This document shows positions 56,309 through 64,000 of a stretch of DNA of 64,000 nt, one piece after another. The notes under the pieces were generated by a model, which saw only the letters and a program-made list of their open reading frames with translations, did no database searches and was not told the origin of the DNA. Position numbers and translations under genes: made by a program. Location of the stretch: contig NC_019680.1 in NCBI RefSeq assembly GCF_000316685.1, positions 311,501-375,500 of the forward strand, read 5' to 3'. Within the stretch, counting starts at the first letter, position 1, and every line of letters starts with the position of its first letter. Source of the stretch: Synechococcus sp. PCC 6312 (GTDB lineage Bacteria > Cyanobacteriota > Cyanobacteriia > Thermosynechococcales > Thermosynechococcaceae).

Positions 56309-56465
56309 AAAAAAGCGAAAAAAAACAAATTTATGGTGAATTTTCCCCAATTCCTATTCTAGGGACTGATGATGATGATCCCGCTCTTCTGCCATAGAAT
56401 TCCTAAATCTCACCACCACAGCCTACTCTTCCCTTAACCTAGGTGGACGGCTAGGGCCAAGAGTC

Positions 56466-56897
56466 TTAGGGATGGATTTTGCTTAAAATTGCTTTGAGTC
56501 CTTTGCGAACTTGTTGTCCGACAGTTGTCACCAAGGTGGGGCCAGGTTCGGGGAGAGGAGAAATTTCTGCCATGAGCGTGTAGTAGTCGTCTAACAGTTG
56601 ATGCTCTTGGGGAGAAACAACGTCATCGGCAATTAAGAGCGTGCCAATATCCACGAGGAGTTTTTGTCGTTCGGTGGCGGTAGAGTCGGGGAGATAGGTG
56701 GCGATCAACTCTTCCGTGATGGCTAGAGGTACAGGGGCAGCTAAGAGTGACTGTAATTCGGAGTCTTCTTGCAGGTGATATTGGCTTAAGAGTTTTTGGA
56801 GATAGCTTACTTCTGTGGGTTGAAGACTGCCATCTGCCCAGGCCGCACCAATAATAATGGCGATTATTTGCCGGAGATAGGGTTGAGGATAGTTCAT
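56466..56897 (-). CDS. TerB-like tellurite-resistance-type domain protein
   Basis: 143 residues, all helical. The motif IIAIIIGAAWADGSLQPTEV and the acidic segment ADDVVSPQEHQLLDDYYTLM fit a TerB fold, which binds metal through paired acidic residues. Biochemical role is unknown. It is a single gene, divergent from the zinc-ribbon membrane protein. Confidence 0.75.
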   Translation of the reverse strand: MNYPQPYLRQIIAIIIGAAWADGSLQPTEVSYLQKLLSQYHLQEDSELQSLLAAPVPLAITEELIATYLPDSTATERQKLLVDIGTLLIADDVVSPQEHQLLDDYYTLMAEISPLPEPGPTLVTTVGQQVRKGLKAILSKIHP

Positions 56898-56991
56898 AGG
56901 AGCGGATGACTAGAGTGCAGGAGCGCAATGAGGATGATCACAGGGCAACTATTCCTTATGATGGGGGATACGGCGGCCTTGAGGAACATTT

Positions 56992-57360
56992 GTGAACATT
57001 AACTCGCTGTATGTCAGCCCCAGTTTGCGCTTTTGGTTGACCCTAATTTTGGTGGTCTGGGCCTTGGGGGCGTTGGGCCTGGGCTGGCTGGTTAAGTCCT
57101 TTGTGATTTTGTTGGTGATCCTGGCCGTGACTCCGATTCTGATCGTGATTGGTTTGCGGTTCTGGTTAAGACAAAACCTAATCCAGGCCCCCTGCCCAGT
57201 GTGTGGTTTTGAATTTGCCAGCCTCGTTAATAGTAAAACCCGCTGCCCTAATTGTGGTGAAGCTGTGGACGTTGAGAATCGCCAATTTGTGCGGCAAACA
57301 CCGCCGGGAACCATTGATGTGGCTGCGGTTGAGGTGCGCTCCCAGGCCCTAGAGGATTAA
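56992..57360 (+). CDS. Membrane protein with a cytosolic zinc ribbon
   Basis: 122 residues from a GTG with GAGG upstream. Two membrane segments (WLTLILVVWALGALGLGWLV; VILLVILAVTPILIVIGLRF) are followed by a zinc ribbon (CPVCGFEF and CPNCGEAV, 15-16 residues apart). The fold suggests binding to RNA, protein or metal at the membrane. Followed after 34 bases by another membrane protein, so probably co-transcribed. Confidence 0.75.
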   Translation: MNINSLYVSPSLRFWLTLILVVWALGALGLGWLVKSFVILLVILAVTPILIVIGLRFWLRQNLIQAPCPVCGFEFASLVNSKTRCPNCGEAVDVENRQFVRQTPPGTIDVAAVEVRSQALED

Positions 57361-57394
57361 ACAAACCCCGTCAAGGTGGGAGAGGTCAAACCCA

Positions 57395-57865
57395 ATGCTA
57401 CATGGATTGTTGTGGTTACCGCTGTTATTAGTCTTCTTTGGCCTGGCTGGCCTGGGGTGGCATGAATGGCAAAAGTTACAGGCCTATGAACGTTGGTCCA
57501 AGGATTTTGAGACCGCCAAATATGATGTCCGAGCCGTTTTAGGCCTAAATCAAACCCAATTAACCTGGGGCAAACCCACTCGCCGTGGCCCTGACAACCT
57601 ACAGATTATTGATCTTAGCCAAATCCAAATAGTGCAAGTCTGGGTTGATCACCAGCCCATTACCCTCACTGATCCACCTGCCCCGGCCCACCAGATTGAG
57701 CTAGTTTTAATCCCTCAGGATGGTTCTAACAACCTGGGGCAACCCTACGCGATTCCCTTTACCGACATTACCCTAGCGGTGAACTGGGCAGCACATTTGC
57801 AAAAGCGTTTACGGATGGGGACAGACCCTGGCCTGGGAACTCCTCTCTCCCTAAACCCTTCATAA
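57395..57865 (+). CDS. Hypothetical protein with N-terminal membrane anchor
   Basis: 156 residues. One membrane helix at residues 3-22 (LLWLPLLLVFFGLAGLGWHE), the remainder a soluble beta-rich domain (IIDLSQIQIVQVWVDHQPIT; HQIELVLIPQDGSNNLGQPY). No family recognised. Between two other small genes on the same strand; the next begins 6 to 57 bases later. Confidence 0.68.
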   Translation: MLHGLLWLPLLLVFFGLAGLGWHEWQKLQAYERWSKDFETAKYDVRAVLGLNQTQLTWGKPTRRGPDNLQIIDLSQIQIVQVWVDHQPITLTDPPAPAHQIELVLIPQDGSNNLGQPYAIPFTDITLAVNWAAHLQKRLRMGTDPGLGTPLSLNPS

Positions 57866-57922
57866 CTGGTAGTGCATCCCCGATCCATGCAGACTTTACC
57901 CTTACGTTGCGGCTCATCCCTA

Positions 57923-58354
57923 ATGTCCAAATCACTGAAGCGTCTTGCTTGCGGTTTCGGGTTATTGACCATCTTCGGCCTAAGTGGGTTGACCACGACC
58001 GCCCAGGCCCAAGTCATTGCTCCTAGTCCGACAACAACCCTTAGCAATAGCCAACTCAGTAGTTATGCCCAGGCCGTACTAGCCATTGAACCGATTCGCC
58101 TGAAGTATTATCGCCAGGCCCAGAAAATGTTTTCCGGTCAAGTCCCCCGCAATAGCTGCTTAGCCGAGCCGAAAAATCTCGCTTCCCCCCGCCTAGATAA
58201 TCTCTGTAGCCAATATTTCAATGAATCCACGCAAATTCTCAAAAAATATGACCTCACCCCCGAGGAATTTAACAACATTACCCAACAAATTCACGCTAAT
58301 CCTGGTCTCTACCAACGCGTTCAATATGAAATGATGCGCCTGCAAAAGAAATAA
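57923..58354 (+). CDS. DUF4168 exported protein
   Basis: 143 residues from the ATG at 57923; alternative starts at 57887 (ATG) and 57872 (GTG) are in frame and no ribosome site decides. A signal peptide (LACGFGLLTIFGLSGLTTTA) ends at AQA. The mature part matches DUF4168 (SSYAQAVLAIEPIRLKYYRQ; YDLTPEEFNNITQQIHANPG). Periplasmic, function unknown. Confidence 0.78.
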   Translation: MSKSLKRLACGFGLLTIFGLSGLTTTAQAQVIAPSPTTTLSNSQLSSYAQAVLAIEPIRLKYYRQAQKMFSGQVPRNSCLAEPKNLASPRLDNLCSQYFNESTQILKKYDLTPEEFNNITQQIHANPGLYQRVQYEMMRLQKK

Positions 58355-58489
58355 GCATCCTCCCAAACTGCCCAGGCCCAAAGCTTTTAAGATTCTCCCT
58401 ATCACCATCAGCAGGGGATCCCTAAATCCGTTAGACTAAATTCTGCTAGATTCGGGACAGCATGATCTGGGTAATGCCTGGCCGGGTGA

Positions 58490-59614
<1,125 letters not shown>

Positions 59615-59665
59615 GACTGTTCCGGTGACGGAAACCCTGATGAATTTAATGTATAGTCTGTGGAC

Positions 59666-60556
59666 TCAACCGAGGGGCAGCGTGGGTGTGGGTAGAGCCA
59701 TCGAAGCAGTAGCAGGTTTTGGCAGTTCTTTGGCCCCCTCAATGGACTCTTCCGTGGCTAAGGCATGGCGGAGGGCAGCCACAAACCGACTCACCCGAAT
59801 CGGATCAACGGGCTGTTCAATTTTGCCTTGCCGTTTCAGAGAACTGGCCACAATTACCCCGTTGGCGAACCGGATCAAGTCCGGAATATTTTCCCAAGTG
59901 GCTCCACTGCCAATGAAGACGGGGGTACCTTTGGCAGCATCTATGGAGAGTTCTAGGTCTTCTTGACTAGGCGGGCTGCCGGTGGCCCAACCGGATAAAA
60001 TCACTCCATCTGCCAGGCCTCGTTGAATGGTATCGGCGACTGCGGTGGTGAGATTGGGGCTACCTAAAGGACGGGCGTGTTTAACTAAAACATCAGCAAA
60101 AATTTTAATATCTTGACCTAATTCCCGCCGATAGCGGAGGAGATGGTGGGCTTGTCCTTCAATTAGGCCTTGATCTGTGGCCATCACCCCGGTCAGAACA
60201 TTGACGCGGATAAACTGGCACCCCGTACAAGCGGCAATGGCCAGGCCACTGTGGGCATCATTTCTCAAAACATTAATTCCCAAGGGGACGGTGACGAGAT
60301 TTTTCAGCCGTTGGATTACTAAGGTCATCGCACTGACAACGGCTGGATCGACTTGGCTCTTGGTAAAGGGAGCATCAAAGAAGTTTTCGACAATAATGCC
60401 ATCGACCCCCCCTGCGGCTAAGGCCGTTGCTTCCTGTTCGGCTCGGTCAATCACAACCTTAAGACTGCCGCCCCAACGGGGGGATGTGGGTAAAGGCAGG
60501 AGATGGACAACTCCAATAACAGGGCAGGCTGAGGCAAAAAGGGGCTGTAAACTCAC
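59666..60556 (-). CDS. btpA: BtpA family protein (photosystem I biogenesis)
   Basis: 296 residues from a GTG. TIM-barrel protein of the BtpA family; in Synechocystis BtpA is a thylakoid-associated factor needed to keep photosystem I reaction-centre proteins, especially at low temperature. Family sequence: PVIGVVHLLPLPTSPRWGGS, GGVDGIIVENFFDAPFTKSQ, GINVLRNDAHSGLAIAACTG and IFADVLVKHARPLG. Non-photosynthetic homologues exist, so the role is inferred from organism. Single gene. Confidence 0.92.
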   Translation of the reverse strand: MSLQPLFASACPVIGVVHLLPLPTSPRWGGSLKVVIDRAEQEATALAAGGVDGIIVENFFDAPFTKSQVDPAVVSAMTLVIQRLKNLVTVPLGINVLRNDAHSGLAIAACTGCQFIRVNVLTGVMATDQGLIEGQAHHLLRYRRELGQDIKIFADVLVKHARPLGSPNLTTAVADTIQRGLADGVILSGWATGSPPSQEDLELSIDAAKGTPVFIGSGATWENIPDLIRFANGVIVASSLKRQGKIEQPVDPIRVSRFVAALRHALATEESIEGAKELPKPATASMALPTPTLPLG

Positions 60557-60671
60557 AACAGCATTTCGATCAAGCTAAGGTGGACGGCGGCTAAGGCAGA
60601 CAAGGCAGGAAAAAGAGTTGAGCTAAAAATAGCCTAGGTAATAGTATATCCTGCGGGGGGATTCTCTTTTT

Positions 60672-61268
60672 ATGATGGATTCTGTGGTGGCAGTGGTGGG
60701 ATTGGGGAGTAATTTGGGAGATTCCCTGAGCCTGGCAAACATGGCGGTTGAAAGCATTGCCACGCTACCTGAAGTGCGCCTAATAGCCTGTTCTCGCTGG
60801 TATCGAACTCACCCGGTTGGGCCACCACAGCCGGATTATCTAAATGGCTGTCTGCTGCTGGAAACAACATTATCTGCCCCAGGCCTGTTAACTGCTCTAC
60901 AAGCGATTGAAACTCAGGCCCAACGTCAGCGGCCGATCCATTGGGGCCCACGGACATTGGATTTAGACTTAATTCTCTATGGCGCTTCAATCATTAACAG
61001 TCCAACTCTGACGGTTCCTCATCCCTATTTCCGTGAGCGGGGGTTTGTCTTGATTCCCTTGGTGGAGATTTATCCCCAGGGGCGAGATCCGGTCACAGGT
61101 AAAACGATCGCAGCCTTAGCCCAAGAGATTACTCCTGAGGGAATTTCTCTTTGGCCCGTTGCCGATGCTCCCGAAACCAGCCCTGGAGTTGTGCTCGACA
61201 GTCTTCTCCCAGAACCCCCCCGATCACCTCCAAGCGATGAAAGGCTGCCGGACTGGTGGGAATATTGA
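60672..61268 (+). CDS. folK: 2-amino-4-hydroxy-6-hydroxymethyldihydropteridine pyrophosphokinase
   Basis: 198 residues. Transfers pyrophosphate from ATP in folate synthesis. Family signature: VGLGSNLGDSLSLANMAVES, YRTHPVGPPQPDYLNGCLLL, and the active-site RPIHWGPRTLDLDLILYG with TVPHPYFRERGFVLIPLVEI. The enzyme normally ends near ISLWP (residue 160); the last 40 or so residues read antisense through the tadA 3' end and look like an accidental extension. Second ATG at 60675 is possible. Confidence 0.95.
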   Translation: MMDSVVAVVGLGSNLGDSLSLANMAVESIATLPEVRLIACSRWYRTHPVGPPQPDYLNGCLLLETTLSAPGLLTALQAIETQAQRQRPIHWGPRTLDLDLILYGASIINSPTLTVPHPYFRERGFVLIPLVEIYPQGRDPVTGKTIAALAQEITPEGISLWPVADAPETSPGVVLDSLLPEPPRSPPSDERLPDWWEY

Positions 61269-61638
61269 TCACGGTTCCCATTGCGCCTGCTTTTGGATCG
61301 GTTGTGCCATAGATCAGGGTTTTAATCCGGGCCTGGAGAATCGCCCCAGTGCACATCGGACAGGGTTCGAGGGTGACATAGAGGGTACATTCCGTCAGAT
61401 ACCAAGTTCCGAGGATTTGTCCGGCCTGGCGGAGGGCAATGATTTCGGCATGGGCGGTGGGATCATTGTCTCGTTGGCGGCGATTTGCCCCAGTGCTGAC
61501 AACTTGACCCTGGCTATCGACAATTACAGCTCCAACTGGAACTTCTCCAAATTCTCCCGCAGCAGCAGCAAGAGTCATGGCCTGGGACATCCAGTATTCA
61601 TGGGACAGGCCGGGTGGTTCAGGGATGGCAAAAGACAT
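61129..61638 (-). CDS. tadA: tRNA-specific adenosine deaminase
   Basis: 169 residues. Deaminates A34 to inosine in tRNA-Arg(ACG). Zinc and catalytic motifs are intact: TAHAEIIALRQAG (His, catalytic Glu) and LEPCPMCTGAILQARI (two Cys). The N-terminus MSQAMTLAAAAGEFGEVPVG is typical. The start codon overlaps the upstream methyltransferase stop (TAATG). Its 3' 140 bases overlap folK on the other strand. Confidence 0.95.
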   Translation of the reverse strand: MSFAIPEPPGLSHEYWMSQAMTLAAAAGEFGEVPVGAVIVDSQGQVVSTGANRRQRDNDPTAHAEIIALRQAGQILGTWYLTECTLYVTLEPCPMCTGAILQARIKTLIYGTTDPKAGAMGTVINIPTSPAAFHRLEVIGGVLGEDCRAQLQGWFREHRQRAKEKFPQE

Positions 61639-62396
61639 TATGGCAAATGGAGGGGCTTACTCGCTGAAAATCGCAATCTCACATAATCAGCAAACCATTG
61701 CCCGAAAACATCACACAAGATGGGTTTTAGGTCTGTGATGACCTCTTCTAAAAAGGTATTTCGCTCAGTTGGCGTAATCAGACTTAGGTAAGGTTGAGCA
61801 AATGTTGTGAGCCAGGCCCGCATATCAGTTGGAAGCCGGGTGGGCCGGGGAATCAGCACAATTTGATTAACTGTAAACCCTATGGCAGCTAAGCGATCCT
61901 GATACTCCTCAACAGTGGGGAAATACCAGGGATTGATGGCTGCTGGATTAGCCCCCCGCTTTTCTAAAGCCATGTTTAAGGCTGTCTGAATTGTGGCAAT
62001 ATTCCCATGACCACCAAACTCACCAACAAATCTTCCCCCTGGTTTTAAGGCTCGCCAAACCCCATCAATCACCTGATCCGGTTTTTGCATCCAGTGTAGA
62101 GCCGCATTACTAAACACTGCATCAAACTCGGCCTGGAAGTTCAGGTGATGACCATTGAGGCAGCGAGCATCTAATCCAATGCCTTGGGCGGCATGAATCA
62201 GGTTGGGACTGGAATCAACACCGACTACGTCGCAACCAAACTCCTTTATTTTTGCCCCTAGCACCCCATCGCCACAGCCTAGATCAAGAATCTTTTCCCC
62301 AGCTTTTGGTGCCAGCCATTCCACAACCGGCAACCCTAAATCAGTGACAAAACGAGCATTCTGGGCATAGGTGTGGGAATTCCAGGCCTGGGTCAT
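61638..62396 (-). CDS. Class I SAM-dependent methyltransferase
   Basis: 252 residues. SAM-binding motif ILDLGCGDGVLGAKIKEFGC near residue 35, then VVGVDSSPNLIHAAQ, FDAVFSNAALHWMQKPDQVI and ALKPGGRFVGEFGGHGNIAT, as in trans-aconitate methyltransferase-like enzymes. Substrate unknown. The ATG overlaps the stop codon of the pseudogene upstream (62393-62722), and its own stop overlaps tadA, so the three were one coupled unit. Confidence 0.88.
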   Translation of the reverse strand: MTQAWNSHTYAQNARFVTDLGLPVVEWLAPKAGEKILDLGCGDGVLGAKIKEFGCDVVGVDSSPNLIHAAQGIGLDARCLNGHHLNFQAEFDAVFSNAALHWMQKPDQVIDGVWRALKPGGRFVGEFGGHGNIATIQTALNMALEKRGANPAAINPWYFPTVEEYQDRLAAIGFTVNQIVLIPRPTRLPTDMRAWLTTFAQPYLSLITPTERNTFLEEVITDLKPILCDVFGQWFADYVRLRFSASKPLHLP

Positions 62397-62722
62397 AAGG
62401 CATCTCCTCTCAACTTGCTCTCAGTCAAGGCTTCAATCGTAGCAGTTCCTGCCTCTATAGCTTGAATCCGCAACTCGTAGCCGTACAACAACCGCATTGC
62501 AGTCAGAGGAATTGTTTCTGATTTATTGATGTAAATCTCGCGATATTGACCATCTCAAACCACAGCTCCCATGTAAACGTCAAATGTGCAAGAAGTCCCA
62601 TCAGCTAATGTTGGGGTGTCACGACCTGCCCAAATCATGTCCAACGCCGAGATACCATTAGCTGGTAAGGTTCAATAGCCTGAAAACCCCCTATCAATGA
62701 TCGCCGTTACTAACTGATTCAT
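62393..62722 (-). pseudogene. Small gene with two in-frame TGA codons
   Basis: A continuous frame starting at the ATG at 62722 (MNQLVTAIIDRGFSGY) is stopped by TGA at 62672-62674 and again at 62555-62557. It then continues in the same frame to TGA at 62393-62395, inside the start of the methyltransferase gene. Segments between stops look protein-like (ISALDMIWAGRDTPTLADGT; YREIYINKSETIPLTAMRLL). Replacing each TGA by TGG would give a 109-residue protein. The family is not recognised. Confidence 0.6.
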
Positions 62723-62990
62723 GGTCTTAGTCTTGATGATAATTGATCAGGTTGGCTCGCAATTTTGAGTCAGCATTTCCTGCATCATTGGAGCATTTCA
62801 TCTTCTTTAGGATAGCGGGGGGATCAAACGGCGACAGATCTCTCCGATGACTCAGATGTTATCTCTCTATTCTGAGCTAGACCATTACGCCCTGATCACA
62901 GATAGCAAAGTCAATAGCCAGCATTACCCTTGCTCATCCTCTAGTTGACGGCTAAAGTTGCTGTGTGACCATTTCTGCCAGGCCAAGGGG

Positions 62991-64000
62991 ATGTATCTCC
63001 AGCATCTTTCACTGCGCTACTTTCGGAATTATGTTGAACAACAGGTTAAGTTCCAGGCCCCCAAAATCATTCTAGTGGGTGAAAATGCCCAGGGTAAATC
63101 CAACCTCTTAGAAGCGGTGGAGTGGTTGGCTTGCCTTAGTTCCCATCGCACGGGTCGAGATCGGGATTTAATTCAAACCGAGCAACCCCAGGCCCTGATC
63201 CAAGCAGAGATGGTGCGTGCCAGTGGCCCCTTAGAGTTGGGGGCTGTTTTACGACAAAGTGGGCGGCGGAGTTTATTGGTGAATGGGGAGTTAGTGCCTC
63301 GATCTCTGGACTTTTTGGGACATCTCAATGCCGTGCAATTTTCCAGCTTGGATTTAGACCTGGTGCGGGGGGGGCCAACAGAGCGGCGGGCCTGGTTAGA
63401 TCGGGTCTTGACCCAACTAGAACCCATTTATGCCCATCTTTGGCAGACCTATCAACACATTCTCCGCCAACGCAATGCCCTCCTGAAACAAGTCCTAAAC
63501 CAAACCACGGATGCCAGCCAACTGCCCCTCTGGAATCAACAACTGGCGACAGCGGGAGTTCGGTTAATGCGGCGGCGACATCGGCTGATTGAACGGTTAG
63601 GGCCCCTGTCCCAGGCCTGGCAGGAGAAAATTAGCGATCATCGGGAACACCTGCAATTGAACTATGGGGCAAATGTAACGGCCCCCACCCAGGCCCCAGA
63701 AGACCTCTGGCAAGCCTTTATGGAAAAAATACAAGCTCGGACGTTGGCCGAACAGATCCAAGGCACGACCTTAGTTGGCCCCCATCGGGATGATGTCGAG
63801 TTACTGATCAATGGCACCCCAGCCCGACAATATGGCTCCCAGGGACAGCAGCGCACTCTTGTCTTAGCCTTGAAGCTGGCGGAATTGGAGTTAATTGAGG
63901 TTGTGATTGGAGAGTCGCCCTTATTACTGTTGGATGATGTCTTAGCGGAACTGGATTTACAACGCCAAAATCAACTTCTAGGGACTATTGAAAATCGCTT
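62991..64000 (+). CDS. recF: DNA replication and repair protein RecF (3' end cut by window)
   Basis: About 336 residues are visible before the window edge; the family is about 360-390. SMC-like ATPase that loads RecA at gaps with RecO and RecR. Walker [21 protein letters not shown] near residue 30, signature [20 protein letters not shown], and Walker [18 protein letters not shown]. The start follows a purine-rich CCAAGGGG. The last codons are outside the window. Confidence 0.95.
   Translation, partial: MYLQHLSLRYFRNYVEQQVKFQAPKIILVGENAQGKSNLLEAVEWLACLSSHRTGRDRDLIQTEQPQALIQAEMVRASGPLELGAVLRQSGRRSLLVNGELVPRSLDFLGHLNAVQFSSLDLDLVRGGPTERRAWLDRVLTQLEPIYAHLWQTYQHILRQRNALLKQVLNQTTDASQLPLWNQQLATAGVRLMRRRHRLIERLGPLSQAWQEKISDHREHLQLNYGANVTAPTQAPEDLWQAFMEKIQARTLAEQIQGTTLVGPHRDDVELLINGTPARQYGSQGQQRTLVLALKLAELELIEVVIGESPLLLLDDVLAELDLQRQNQLLGTIENR

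Noticed and set aside
62393-62722. TGA read as an amino acid (Trp or selenocysteine) in the small gene
   Set aside because: All clearly functional genes here use TGA as stop (for example ftrC and ldpA), and no selenocysteine hairpin was seen; decay is simpler.

Overview
The window comes from a cyanobacterium, almost certainly unicellular. Oxygenic-lineage markers are plentiful: the ferredoxin-thioredoxin reductase catalytic chain, a plant-type [2Fe-2S] ferredoxin, a BtpA photosystem I biogenesis protein, the clock-input protein LdpA, cyanobacterial P-II behind an NtcA box, and homologues of the plastid genes ycf35, ycf45, ycf46 and ycf51. The common cyanobacterial repeat GCGATCGC was not noticed. 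Instead the 10-mer CCAGGCCTGG recurs at least 19 times. That and the moderate GC content suggest a Synechococcus/Thermosynechococcus-like lineage, but this species-level guess is inference only.

Region 1-9.7 kb is an iron-uptake locus. A minus-strand operon exbB-exbD-TonB receptor 2-TonB receptor 1 (receptor 1 runs off the left edge) diverges from tonB, followed by an SLH-domain porin and a RidA protein. The 258-base divergent spacer carries an AT-rich inverted repeat that could be a Fur-type operator.

Region 9.7-14.3 kb looks like a decayed defence island next to tRNA-fMet. It holds remnants of a type III-like restriction-modification system (a methyltransferase with a large internal deletion and two Trp-to-stop changes, and a frameshifted 3' piece of the endonuclease subunit), with an intact Fic gene, an intact Uma2 gene and a small gene between them. 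A possible DNA-binding/coiled-coil gene pair lies at the far end. Eleven bases of the tRNA 3' end are repeated at 9754-9764, as expected of an old integration site.

Region 14.4-28.3 kb is mostly core or conserved-hypothetical genes: a sugar-nucleotide transferase, a transposase-type HTH protein, a GH57/DUF3536 enzyme, DUF3370, a J-domain protein, an FAD oxidoreductase, Uma2, ycf51-sufU, ftrC-DUF309, psiE and rpmI-rplT. Region 28.3-41 kb has ftsH, an IS630-type insertion sequence with a frame-disrupted transposase, moxR-DUF58, cysK, gloB, rqcH, a class II amidotransferase and an isoaspartyl peptidase. Region 41-50 kb has ycf46, ycf35, ldpA-ycf45, a frameshifted Uma2 gene, glnB, aroE and petF. 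Region 50-64 kb has an M48 peptidase, an HtrA protease, a MidA-type methyltransferase, a pentapeptide protein, small membrane proteins, a CNNM-type transporter protein, btpA, folK overlapping tadA tail to tail, a methyltransferase, a pseudogene with two in-frame TGA codons, and the start of recF, which runs off the right edge.

Gene starts were chosen from ribosome binding sites and family alignments remembered, not computed. No CRISPR array and only one tRNA were found.
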